In this document: positions 1 to 7,356 of the stretch, piece by piece
Position numbering within the stretch: position 1 is the stretch's first letter
How the letters are laid out: each line of letters starts with the position of its first letter
From: Bacillus sp. sid0103
GTDB lineage: Bacteria; Bacillota; Bacilli; Bacillales_B; DSM-18226
NCBI RefSeq assembly: GCF_019219025.1
Contig: NZ_JAHUWN010000015.1
Location: 85,597 to 149,596 of the forward strand
Reading direction: 5' to 3'
DNA: 64,000 bases
Translations under genes and position numbers: made by a program
The notes under the pieces: generated by a model
What the model saw: only the letters and a program-made list of their open reading frames with translations
Told to the model about the DNA's origin: nothing
The model's database searches: none

Positions 1-2
1 AA

Positions 3-446
3 AAACTACTTCCCCAAATCTATCACAATATGGGCCATTTGCAATTTAAAATGAAGAATGCAAAGGAAGCGCTCTACTATTATGAAAAAAGTTTGGCCCT
101 GCAGCCAAACAAAAACCAGCACTACCTAGTTACTTTATATGCGATCGGGGAGCTTCACCATTCTCATAAATCATTAGAGAAAGCGAAGCTTTGTTTCCAA
201 GAAGTGAACTTGTTGTCAAAAGAACTATCCGTAAAAAAATATCGCATCTTAGCTGACTTTTATCTTCTTCTCCTATCATCACCTGTAAAAGCTTTCAAAT
301 ATTTGGAGGCAAAAGTCATTCCTTACTTTGAAGAGGAAAACGAACATAGTGATGACTTAACCCATTTTTATAAAATGCTTGCAGAATATTACAGTCAAAA
401 GGGTATGGTTATCGATGCAGTAAAATATTTAAATAAAATAATCTAA
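3..446 (+). CDS. C-terminal part of a TPR regulator, RRNPP (Rap/NprR/PlcR-like) family; 5' end outside window
   Basis: The reading frame is open from base 3 to the stop at 444-446, and the codons before the first internal ATG (base 30) continue a helical repeat (KLLPQIYHN then MGHLQF), so the gene starts upstream of the window. About 147 residues are visible. They show tetratricopeptide repeats: pairs of helices with A/Y/F at TPR positions, for example NAKEALYYYEKSLALQPN and KSLEKAKLCFQEV, ending in a last helix GMVIDAVKYLNKII. RRNPP proteins use such a TPR domain to bind an imported signalling peptide. The gene 20 bases downstream encodes a matching small secreted precursor. Whether this is a Rap phosphatase or a DNA-binding NprR/PlcR type cannot be decided, because the N-terminus is missing. 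Confidence 0.75.
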   Translation, partial: KLLPQIYHNMGHLQFKMKNAKEALYYYEKSLALQPNKNQHYLVTLYAIGELHHSHKSLEKAKLCFQEVNLLSKELSVKKYRILADFYLLLLSSPVKAFKYLEAKVIPYFEEENEHSDDLTHFYKMLAEYYSQKGMVIDAVKYLNKII

Positions 447-465
447 GAATAAGGAGGCATTTTTC

Positions 466-618
466 ATGAAAAAGTTTGTTATCCTATTGTTTTCAATTTC
501 ACTGATTACACTTTTCACCACAACAAAAGATGTGAAAGTGTCACCGTCAGTGTATACTCTGGCCAGTTCAATTGATGATAATGTGAACAATCATCCGATT
601 CAACCACCGATTGGCTGA
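466..618 (+). CDS. Secreted signalling-peptide precursor (Phr/NprX-like), 50 aa
   Basis: This 50-codon frame follows a strong AAGGAGG site (451-457) only 19 bases after the TPR regulator stop, so the two are probably cotranscribed. The product begins MKKFVILLFSISLITLF, a short basic N-terminus and a hydrophobic stretch typical of a Sec signal peptide. The tail is polar and ends NNHPIQPPIG. RRNPP systems export such a precursor, trim it outside the cell to a 5-10 residue peptide (often the C-terminus), re-import it through the Opp permease and bind it to the TPR regulator. The mature peptide is inferred to lie in the last ten or so residues. No match to a named peptide is recognised. A terminator follows directly. 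Confidence 0.72.
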   Translation: MKKFVILLFSISLITLFTTTKDVKVSPSVYTLASSIDDNVNNHPIQPPIG

Positions 619-622
619 TTGT

Positions 623-653
623 AAATCCCTGAACCTATCAGGGATTTTTTTTT
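623..653 (+). terminator. Rho-independent terminator after the peptide gene
   Basis: A perfect 10-bp stem (AAATCCCTGA at 623-632 with TCAGGGATTT at 638-647), a 5-base loop and a run of T. It closes the regulator-peptide transcription unit. Confidence 0.9.
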
Positions 654-723
654 GAAGATTTGAATGTTAATCAATAATTACGCAGACAATACTAGGAAAA
701 TATGATTATGAAAGGTGATTAGT

Positions 724-891
724 ATGAAAAAAGCAGTTAAGAAGCAAGCTCTGAGGGAAATTGAAAGTAAATCTACCCAAGACCTTTATGGAATTGAGCC
801 AAAAATGAGTTTACAGTCGGTTAATTTTGCTCCAAGTGAAAATACATACCTAAATGAGCATTTTGATGGAGAAGATAAGCAATGTGATTAA
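724..891 (+). CDS. Small hypothetical protein, 55 aa
   Basis: ATG at 724 lies 6 bases after an AAAGGTG ribosome site and opens a 55-codon frame ending at TAA 889-891. The product is basic at its N-terminus (MKKAVKKQALREIE) and acidic at its C-terminus (HFDGEDKQCD). There is no signal peptide or membrane segment. I do not recognise the family. Codon use and the ribosome site look genuine, but with so short a frame the call rests mostly on these two points. Confidence 0.5.
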   Translation: MKKAVKKQALREIESKSTQDLYGIEPKMSLQSVNFAPSENTYLNEHFDGEDKQCD

Positions 892-993
892 TGCCGTTTT
901 TTATTTTGAGAATAGAAGGAATGAAACCAGCAGGAAGTAGGGCATGCTAAAAGCATGTGTTTTTTATTACGGAAAAGTTTTAAGGAGGAAATC

Positions 994-1392
994 ATGAAAT
1001 CATTTGTAGTCGGATTCCATCAAGAAGATAATGTCGATAGCATGCAAATTCAAAAACTTAGCCAGGACGATTTTACGAAAGCAACAGAAGGTGGAACAAG
1101 GCACTTATTCGAGCTCGACACAAACATTGGTTTTTTTGTGTTTTTTGATGGAGAAGATGTGGACGGAGACCTCTCATACATGGTTTTGCATTATGAAGAA
1201 GACAATGAAGATCCTGTCGGCTGCTACTCCTTCCAATTGAAGGACTTCTACGAATTTATGGCATTGTTCTTAAATGACATGGAATTTAATGAAGAACCAG
1301 ACGATGAAGACCAAGAAGAATACGGACCGATTCACCACTTAGCCCATCTCTTGTTCCATATCGTCGCAGAAGGAAAGGACTTAGAAGCGTAA
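994..1392 (+). CDS. Conserved-looking acidic cytosolic protein, 132 aa
   Basis: The start is placed at ATG 994 because TAAGGAGGAA (981-990) lies just upstream; an in-frame ATG at 955 has no such site. The product (MKSFVVGFHQEDN...) is soluble and strongly acidic in its second half, with the run EEPDDEDQEEYGP. It has no recognisable catalytic motif or membrane segment. It resembles small hypothetical cytosolic proteins of Bacillus, but I cannot name a function. A hairpin terminator follows at 1436-1461. Confidence 0.75.
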   Translation: MKSFVVGFHQEDNVDSMQIQKLSQDDFTKATEGGTRHLFELDTNIGFFVFFDGEDVDGDLSYMVLHYEEDNEDPVGCYSFQLKDFYEFMALFLNDMEFNEEPDDEDQEEYGPIHHLAHLLFHIVAEGKDLEA

Positions 1393-1435
1393 AAAGCAGT
1401 CAGATTTGGGTCGGTTTATGTGAAATGAATGGTTG

Positions 1436-1461
1436 AGGACACCTAATTTAGGTGTCCTTTA
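1436..1461 (+). terminator. Hairpin terminator
   Basis: AGGACACCT (1436-1444), loop AATTT, AGGTGTCCT (1450-1458), then a short T-rich tail. The stem is perfect; the T-run is short, so termination may be modest. Confidence 0.65.
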
Positions 1462-1518
1462 TTGGTTTGGGCGCTTTTTTTCTCATATGTGTAATTCTGA
1501 CGGAGTATTTGGTGAATT

Positions 1519-1614
1519 AATGGGCGAATTTTCAGCATGAAATGAGCGAATTTTTATGTTCAATGGGCGAATATCGAAGTTTAATGGGCGAATTATAGAA
1601 CCTTATGGGCGAAT
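1519..1614. repeat. 21-bp periodic repeat array A (five units of AATGGGCGAAT)
   Basis: Units of the 11-bp motif AATG(G/A)GCGAAT start at 1519, 1541, 1562, 1583 and 1604 (the last begins with T). Spacing is 22, 21, 21 and 21 bp. The ~10-bp sequences between units differ from each other. The array lies between the terminator of the upstream gene and the 3' end of the NERD gene, starting 35 bp beyond that gene's stop. The same motif in the same orientation recurs on the other side of the gene. Confidence 0.9.
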
Positions 1615-1648
1615 GCAGTTTTACCCTATAAAAAATAGAAATTAAAAC

Positions 1649-2632
1649 TCACCATGGGAACTTCCTTGGGGCATAGGACCAGGATCTGTATTTCCCCATG
1701 CATTGAAGGTCACAAGATAACAGTATTCTTTTCGCAACATCCCGAGACTTCAAGTGAGCAAATTCCCGAAACTGCTTATTAGTAATAGTCGAGTCAAACA
1801 GTAGAAAATAATCCTTCAGTGCATTAATATGTGCATCCTTTGAAAAAGTATTGCAGGAAGGGCAGTACCAATTTTGGTTTTTACGAATTAGGGAATGATT
1901 AGAGTTGGAAGGGCAGTGGACACCTGTTATTAGTTCAGATCTTTGAATTCCGTATTTTTTCAATACATAGCTCGTCGGCAGGGTATTCAATTTCACGAGG
2001 AGACGGCAAAACTTTCGGAGGTCTTTGGCGGTCAGCAACGGCTTCGAATATTGTTTCTCTAAATAAGTAATTTTGTTTAAGAAGGCGTCAGCCTTACAAA
2101 CTCGTGGTTTAACTTTGTGGGAGTTTCTTCCTGTAATTGCATAGGAAGTATGCCCATTACTGATCACCACTAAATATTCGACTGGTACAGGAGGGAAATG
2201 ATGGGCAGCAAGAAGTTTTTGCAAGTATTGCTGATGCCTTTTGGCCTGAGCAATCGGATCGGGGTATCCTTTTTCAGTTCCATTATTGATTTGGATAAAT
2301 TGTTCATTTTCGGTATCAAATATTAACTTTCCAGCCATATTTTTCACGTCAATCGCTAAGGCAAATTCAGGTGTTAAAAGTAGGGTATCAATTTGGCAGT
2401 TGTAGTCACCATCTGGAAGGTTTAAATCGTGGAGGATCATATATTTTTGATACGGAAGCTCACGATAATAGTAATCGAGCGATTTCTCACCCAGGTATCC
2501 GGCCAACCGCCTTCCATGTTCTTCTACAATCTGTTGATACTTTTGGTGACTGTAGGGAAGACGCCGCAGTAAAGCTTCTAAAATAAGCAAAATTAATGGC
2601 TTTGTCCTTTCTTTAATTACCAAAATCATCAC
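1649..2632 (-). CDS. NERD-domain protein with C-terminal zinc ribbon
   Basis: A 327-residue frame. The N-terminal two thirds match the NERD (nuclease-related) domain of the restriction-endonuclease-like fold: GEKSLDYYYREL, YNCQIDTLLLTPEFALAIDVKNM with the D...(D/E)VK nuclease signature, and PDPIAQAKRHQQYL. The C-terminal third carries HCP...YCPSC, a likely zinc ribbon. NERD proteins are thought to act on nucleic acids, but no precise function is known. Start is uncertain: the annotated GTG (2632) and next ATG (2629) lie too close to the GAGGAG site, whereas TTG at 2623 is spaced about 8 bases from it. The gene stands alone, framed by two arrays of 21-bp periodic repeats. Confidence 0.85.
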   Translation of the reverse strand: MMILVIKERTKPLILLILEALLRRLPYSHQKYQQIVEEHGRRLAGYLGEKSLDYYYRELPYQKYMILHDLNLPDGDYNCQIDTLLLTPEFALAIDVKNMAGKLIFDTENEQFIQINNGTEKGYPDPIAQAKRHQQYLQKLLAAHHFPPVPVEYLVVISNGHTSYAITGRNSHKVKPRVCKADAFLNKITYLEKQYSKPLLTAKDLRKFCRLLVKLNTLPTSYVLKKYGIQRSELITGVHCPSNSNHSLIRKNQNWYCPSCNTFSKDAHINALKDYFLLFDSTITNKQFREFAHLKSRDVAKRILLSCDLQCMGKYRSWSYAPRKFPW

Positions 2633-2745
2633 TCCTCTCGTTTTAAAAATAAAATTCTAATAAAAGGACTGAAATTCCTGCCGAATTTTATCGATTCTTG
2701 TAAAATATTTTCGGGATATAATTTTTTCAGTAGATGTGTAGTTTC

Positions 2746-2840
2746 AATGGGCGAATTTGGGTGTTTAATGAGCGAATTTCGTCCTTCAATGGGCGAATTA
2801 CCAAGGGAAATGAGCGAATTCCAGCTTTCAATGAGCGAAT
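2746..2840. repeat. 21-bp periodic repeat array B (five units of AATGRGCGAAT)
   Basis: Units start at 2746, 2767, 2788, 2809 and 2830, all exactly 21 bp apart, alternating between AATGGGCGAAT and AATGAGCGAAT. The orientation is the same as array A. The array lies upstream of the NERD gene's 5' end. Read on the minus strand it stays open and spells a heptapeptide (IRSLxxx), but there is no ribosome site, and array A contains a stop and a 22-bp step, so it is treated as non-coding. Confidence 0.92.
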
Positions 2841-2906
2841 CCCCATTTTCGCTAAGACAGGCTTACCGTGACTACATGGCCGGTAAGTTTGCAGAATAAC
2901 AAAAAT

Positions 2907-2942
2907 AAGCACTTGGGATACGTAAGCCCAAGTGCTTTTAAT
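2907..2942. terminator. Bidirectional terminator
   Basis: AAGCACTTGGG (2907-2917) pairs with CCCAAGTGCTT (2927-2937). A T-run follows on the plus strand and an A-run precedes it (T-run on the minus strand). On the minus strand it terminates the MFS exporter gene. Confidence 0.85.
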
Positions 2943-2985
2943 AGTGTAATAATATAAGTTGAAGCTAAACGGGAGCCCCCGCTTA

Positions 2986-4497
2986 TTATCCTTTTGCAGA
3001 TTTCTTACTCACTACGACCCGGGCATTGCCCATGAATAAGATCGTAATCGCTGCAATCCCAATCGGAATCAGGGTTAGTAAAAAGGTATGTGTAATCGAA
3101 GCGGACATTGCATGTATAATTTTATCCAAAATAAAATCTGGAATTTTTGAGCGTTCACTTGCTTGGAAGATTTGGCGCGGATCCCCCATTTTAAAATTTC
3201 CTGCCCCTTGCATGCCTTGAAACGCATCTTTCAATTTATCTGTAAACAAGTTGTTCTGCAGGGAGCCATAGATCGTTACTCCAAGTGTCATGCCAAAAGA
3301 CCGTAAAAAGGAATTCGTCGAGTTGGCTGTACCGCGGTATTGCGGTTCCAAATTGTGCATGGAAGCAGTTGGCAGCAAGGAGAATGAAAAACCAACCCCA
3401 AAGCCGACCAATATCATATAGATTGTCAGCAGCCAGCGCGCCGTATCAACCGTCAACGTGCCAAGGAAGTACATACCTAGAACATATGAAATAATCGAAA
3501 CAATCATCAAATTACGGTAGGACGTTTTCGTTAAGAAAATCCCGCCGACAGAACTTCCAGCAACAGAACCAAGCATCATTGGTGTCAAAATCAATCCGGC
3601 ATTCTTAGCCGACCCACCGTAGACCGCTTGAACGAAGATAGGTATAAATACGGTTAAAATAATAAACGTTCCTCCATACAAAAATGACAAGATTTGCGAG
3701 GTGGCAAACAAGCGTCTTTTGAACAGCCAAAGTGGTAAAATCGGTTCAGCAGCCTTTATTTCAGCAATGAAAAACGCTACAAAAAAGACGAAGAAACTGG
3801 CAAATAAACCGATGATTGGAGTTGAGTCCCAGGCGTATTCTTTCCCGCCTAGTTCAAGCCCAAACATTAAGCTTACAACCGAAATGACCAGTGTAATCGC
3901 CCCAAGCCAATCAACTTTTTGCTTGGAATGCTCTAATGATTCATGATAATAACGAACAATTAAAAAGATCGACACAATTCCAATTGGTACGTTTACATAG
4001 AAAACCCAATGCCAACTAATATAATCGGTAATGTATGCACCAAGTAATGGTCCTAATACACTTGAGGCCCCAAAGACAGCTCCAAGTAAACCGGTCATTT
4101 TCCCACGGTTTTCGGGTGGGAAAATATCAAAAACGATGGTAAAGGCAATTGGCATCAGAGCCCCGCCGCCGATTCCCTGAATCGCTCGATAAATGCTAAG
4201 CTGGATGATATTTTGGGCTACACCACATAATGCCGAGCCAATCAGGAAGACGATTAATCCAAACATAAAAAAACGTTTCCGTCCGTACATATCGGAAAGT
4301 TTACCGAAAATAGGCATTCCTGCCATTACCGCAACCATATAGGCTGAGGTAACCCAAATAAATTTATCAAACCCGCCTAGATCTGCCACAATAGTAGCCA
4401 TCGCCGTAGCTACAATCGTATTGTCCATCGCTGCCATTAAAATTGCTAACAATAAACCTGCTACAACCGGTTTAAGATTCGTGTCTTTTTTGATCAT
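2986..4497 (-). CDS. MFS drug exporter, DHA2 (EmrB/QacA, 14-TM) family
   Basis: A 503-residue integral membrane protein, the usual length for the 14-helix DHA2 family of proton-driven multidrug exporters. Visible signatures are motif D1 near the start (LLLAILMAAMDNTIVATAMATI), motif A GKLSDMYGRKRFF around residues 65-77, motif B-like YRAIQGIGGGALMPI, and motif C GAVFGASSVLGPLLGAYI around residues 140-157, which marks antiporters. The last helix is followed by a basic tail. Substrate cannot be told from sequence. No regulator gene adjoins it; a bidirectional terminator follows. Confidence 0.9.
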   Translation of the reverse strand: MIKKDTNLKPVVAGLLLAILMAAMDNTIVATAMATIVADLGGFDKFIWVTSAYMVAVMAGMPIFGKLSDMYGRKRFFMFGLIVFLIGSALCGVAQNIIQLSIYRAIQGIGGGALMPIAFTIVFDIFPPENRGKMTGLLGAVFGASSVLGPLLGAYITDYISWHWVFYVNVPIGIVSIFLIVRYYHESLEHSKQKVDWLGAITLVISVVSLMFGLELGGKEYAWDSTPIIGLFASFFVFFVAFFIAEIKAAEPILPLWLFKRRLFATSQILSFLYGGTFIILTVFIPIFVQAVYGGSAKNAGLILTPMMLGSVAGSSVGGIFLTKTSYRNLMIVSIISYVLGMYFLGTLTVDTARWLLTIYMILVGFGVGFSFSLLPTASMHNLEPQYRGTANSTNSFLRSFGMTLGVTIYGSLQNNLFTDKLKDAFQGMQGAGNFKMGDPRQIFQASERSKIPDFILDKIIHAMSASITHTFLLTLIPIGIAAITILFMGNARVVVSKKSAKG

Positions 4498-4674
4498 AAA
4501 ATTTCCCCTTACTCAAGTAAAATAATTTGTAAAGTAAACGCTCCTTCGATGAATTTTAAAATCGTTAGAAAGAATTAACAATGCTATTGATAATCAAACT
4601 AAACCAATTTAATAGGAAGGATTTAGACTGTAAATTTTTACATAAAAGCCGTCTTGCAGTCATAAAGGGAAGAA

Positions 4675-4699
4675 AAGGGACTCAGCCGCTGAGTCCCTT
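4675..4699 (-). terminator. Terminator after VOC gene
   Basis: Near-perfect inverted repeat AAGGGACTCAGC / GCTGAGTCCCTT, followed on the minus strand by TTTTCT. It ends the FAD protein-VOC operon. Confidence 0.8.
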
Positions 4700-4720
4700 C
4701 GTTTAGTTTCCTATGAACGC

Positions 4721-5104
4721 TTACCGTTGGAAAAACTCGACCTTTTCACCATCGGGGCCTAGTACAAAGAAATTTCGATAGCCGTTCGGAAGTGTCACAA
4801 TCTCATCACTAAAGAAAACTACATTGACACCCTTTAATCGGCCGAATTCCTCTTCAATATCGTCCACCAAGAAGGCAACGTGATTGACTTTACCTTCAGC
4901 TGGAAAATCAGGATTACCACCAGTCACTAATTCCAATTCTGTTTCGTCAGACCCATTAAACCCAAGGAAGGCTAACGTTCTTGTACCGTTTGCAATCGTA
5001 AATTGGTCTTTTAACTCCATCCCAACCACTTTTTGATAAAAAAGAAGTGAGGCATCAAGTTCGCTTACCATTACGCCAACATGGTCCATTTTCCTAACAG
5101 CCAT
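4721..5104 (-). CDS. VOC (glyoxalase/bleomycin-resistance fold) protein
   Basis: 127 residues with the paired beta-alpha-beta-beta-beta modules of the vicinal-oxygen-chelate superfamily. The first starts MDHVGVMVSELDASLLFYQKVVGMEL; the second includes VNHVAFLVDDIEEEFGRLK and ends GPDGEKVEFFQR. H8, E58, H77 and E124 are at places where VOC enzymes hold a metal. This suggests a metal-dependent lyase, isomerase or dioxygenase; the substrate is unknown. It is the second gene of a two-gene operon, 26 bp after the FAD protein. Confidence 0.82.
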   Translation of the reverse strand: MAVRKMDHVGVMVSELDASLLFYQKVVGMELKDQFTIANGTRTLAFLGFNGSDETELELVTGGNPDFPAEGKVNHVAFLVDDIEEEFGRLKGVNVVFFSDEIVTLPNGYRNFFVLGPDGEKVEFFQR

Positions 5105-5130
5105 TTGGTTTCCCCCTTATATGTACCCTG

Positions 5131-5694
5131 TTACGCTTTTAAAACATCATGGTCAACATAGCGTTCACCATTTATTTCACTGATTACATTGATTGCGACT
5201 TTAGCACCATCGCCAGCCGTAATAATGGTGTGCATACTTACACCAGCAACTGTTCCCGCAGCCCAAATGCCGTCAATATTTGTTTTCCCAGCAGCATCAA
5301 CATTAAATACAGTCTTGATTCTTGGCTCTGTACCTGGCTTGGTTTGTAAACCTGCAGATTCAGCTAGATCAACAGACATACCTGTAGCGAGGATAACATG
5401 TTTAGCTTCATATTCACCTTGGTCGGTTTCAACTTTAAATCCAGCTTCCGTTTTGCTAATAGTGGATACAGAAGCTTGGACAATTTCAGCACCAAATTTG
5501 CTTGCTTGTTTTTTCCCAGTTTCAACAAGATCTGGTCCAGTAATTTCTGCAACCCCATAGTGATTTTCAATCCATGCCCTCTTCGTCACACTCTTATCAT
5601 TATCGATAACCACAGTTTTCTTTCCAGCTTTCGCAGTAAAAAGGGCTGCACTTGCGCCAGTAGGTCCAGCGCCAACAATTAATACATCAAACAT
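5131..5694 (-). CDS. Short FAD-binding protein related to thioredoxin reductase
   Basis: The start is placed at ATG 5694, 8 bases after TTGGAGG; the longer frame from 5709 would begin at a TTG inside that ribosome site. The 187-residue product opens with the FAD Rossmann motif DVLIVGAGPTGASAALFTAK, has ATG(M) in HVILATGMSVDL, and ends with the second FAD motif IDGIWAAGTVAGVSMHTIITAGDGAKVA. Thioredoxin reductases are about 310 residues and carry a middle NADPH domain with CxxC. Both are absent here, so this is a minimal FAD domain of unknown electron partner. It forms an operon with the VOC gene. Confidence 0.8.
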   Translation of the reverse strand: MFDVLIVGAGPTGASAALFTAKAGKKTVVIDNDKSVTKRAWIENHYGVAEITGPDLVETGKKQASKFGAEIVQASVSTISKTEAGFKVETDQGEYEAKHVILATGMSVDLAESAGLQTKPGTEPRIKTVFNVDAAGKTNIDGIWAAGTVAGVSMHTIITAGDGAKVAINVISEINGERYVDHDVLKA

Positions 5695-5860
5695 AATTGT
5701 AACCTCCAATATATAGAAAATTTGATTTCAAAATAAGATTAGCGCAAATAGAAACATAAGTAAAATCAACTGCCCTTTATTTTGAAAAATATTTGAATTT
5801 TTATAATAAACAAATTACGCTAGAATAAGCAGCAAAAAAAGATATAGGAGATCGATAGGA

Positions 5861-6595
5861 ATGGATATTCAGCCATTAGGTGATTTAGCAATTCGAATTT
5901 GTTTTGGGGATGGAATCAATGAAATGATTCATGAGCGAGTTCAATACTTTACTTCTATGCTTCATTGCTCGAACATCCCCGGTATCATTGAATGGGTACC
6001 TGCCTATAATACGATCGCCATCTATTATCGGCCTGAAATTATTAGCTACAATAAATTAGTAGAGACAGTAGAAAAGCTTTATCACACATCTGCTGCCGCA
6101 AAACCGCGTCAACCTATTGTTTATGAGATTCCCGTTTATTATGGTGGAGAAACAGGTCTGGATCTGCCTTTTATTGCACAGTATCACAAACTCAGTGAGG
6201 AAGAAGTTATTTCACTGCATACTGATAAGGAATACTTAATTTATATGGTTGGCTTTGTTCCTGGTTTTCCCTATCTCGGCGGACTTTCGCCACAGTTAGC
6301 GGTCCCAAGGCTTGAACATCCTCGTCCAAGAGTGCCAGCGGGCACAGTCGGAATTGGGGGAGAACAAACAGGTATATATCCATCAGAGGTACCTTCTGGA
6401 TGGCGGATTATTGGGATTACACCTGTTAAGCTTTTCGAGATTGAAAAACCAAACCCTTGTTTATTTTCTGCAGGAGACTATATTAAGTTTTTCCCAATTA
6501 ATGGGGATGAATATCAACGGATAAAGAAGTTAGTAGAGGAAAATAAATACAAACTGTCTCAATATGTAAAAAGGGAGGTTGACGTTGACAGATGA
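5861..6595 (+). CDS. pxpB: 5-oxoprolinase subunit B (PxpB/KipI family)
   Basis: 244 residues of the allophanate-hydrolase subunit 1 fold. Family motifs seen are [50 protein letters not shown] and GWRIIGITP. With PxpA and PxpC it forms the ATP-dependent enzyme that opens 5-oxoproline (pyroglutamate) to glutamate. In B. subtilis the homologue KipI was first described as an inhibitor of sporulation kinase A. The metabolic role is the better reading here because all three subunits are adjacent. The ribosome site is TATAGGAGATCG. The stop overlaps the start of pxpA by 4 bases, implying translational coupling. Confidence 0.92.
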   Translation: MDIQPLGDLAIRICFGDGINEMIHERVQYFTSMLHCSNIPGIIEWVPAYNTIAIYYRPEIISYNKLVETVEKLYHTSAAAKPRQPIVYEIPVYYGGETGLDLPFIAQYHKLSEEEVISLHTDKEYLIYMVGFVPGFPYLGGLSPQLAVPRLEHPRPRVPAGTVGIGGEQTGIYPSEVPSGWRIIGITPVKLFEIEKPNPCLFSAGDYIKFFPINGDEYQRIKKLVEENKYKLSQYVKREVDVDR

Positions 6596-7356
6596 ATATC
6601 GTTGATTTAAACAGTGATCTTGGTGAGAGTTATGGTGTATATTCCATCGGCAATGATCAAGAAGTATTAAAATACATTTCTTCCGCCAATATTGCCTGTG
6701 GTTATCATGCGGGTGATCATAATGTCATGTTCGAAACGGTAAGGCTGGCGAAAAAATATCGAGTGCAAATTGGAGCACATCCTGGCTTACCAGACATTCC
6801 TGGTTTCGGAAGAAGGGAAATGTACCTCTCACCGCGCGAGATTTACAACCTAGTTATCTATCAAATTGGCTCGTTAGCAGCAGTCTGTAAGGTGAACGGA
6901 ACCACCCTTTCACATGTGAAGCCACACGGTGCTTTGTATAATATGGCCGCTAAGAATCTACAAATTGCCAAAGCAATTGCAGAAGCAATTGTTGATTTCG
7001 ATCCTACGCTAGTTTTATTTGGGTTATCAGGAAGTGAATTGGTGAAGGCAGGGGAAGAAAAAGGACTGTTTGTTGCACACGAGGTTTTTGCGGATCGGAC
7101 TTACCAGCCTGATGGAACCTTAACTTTAAGGTCGAAAGAGAATGCGTTGATCCATGACACACACGTTGCGATTAACAGAGTTATCCGGATGATTAAGGAA
7201 GGGAAAGTGACTGCTGTTGATGGGACGGATATTATGATTAAAGCAGATACGATTTGTGTTCATGGGGATAGTCCAAAGGCATTGGAGTTCGTAACAGAAT
7301 TAAAGCATGCCCTCATCCGAGAAAAAATTTCAATTGGAAAGAGCTGGCGCAAGTAA
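6592..7356 (+). CDS. pxpA: 5-oxoprolinase subunit A (PxpA, LamB/YcsF family)
   Basis: 254 residues, the normal length for the family. It begins [15 protein letters not shown] and carries the conserved [42 protein letters not shown] and [14 protein letters not shown] blocks; the histidines and aspartates in these are thought to form the active site. It acts with PxpB and PxpC in the cytoplasm to hydrolyse 5-oxoproline with ATP. The gene order pxpB-pxpA-pxpC with overlapping ends indicates one operon. The final A of its TAA stop is the first base of the pxpC ATG. Confidence 0.94.
   Translation: MNIVDLNSDLGESYGVYSIGNDQEVLKYISSANIACGYHAGDHNVMFETVRLAKKYRVQIGAHPGLPDIPGFGRREMYLSPREIYNLVIYQIGSLAAVCKVNGTTLSHVKPHGALYNMAAKNLQIAKAIAEAIVDFDPTLVLFGLSGSELVKAGEEKGLFVAHEVFADRTYQPDGTLTLRSKENALIHDTHVAINRVIRMIKEGKVTAVDGTDIMIKADTICVHGDSPKALEFVTELKHALIREKISIGKSWRK

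Noticed and set aside
1519..1614. Possible CRISPR array
   Set aside because: Units are 11 bp with 10-bp gaps, far below CRISPR repeat and spacer lengths, and no cas genes are near.
2727..2912. 61-aa minus-strand frame with a heptapeptide repeat (IRSLxxx / IRPLxxx)
   Set aside because: It is a reading of the 21-bp repeat array (21 bp = 7 codons). There is no ribosome site, and the sister array has a stop and a 22-bp step, so coding is unlikely.
5782..5807. Sigma-A promoter before pxpB (TTGAAA / TATAAT)
   Set aside because: The spacer is only 14 bp, too short for a confident call.
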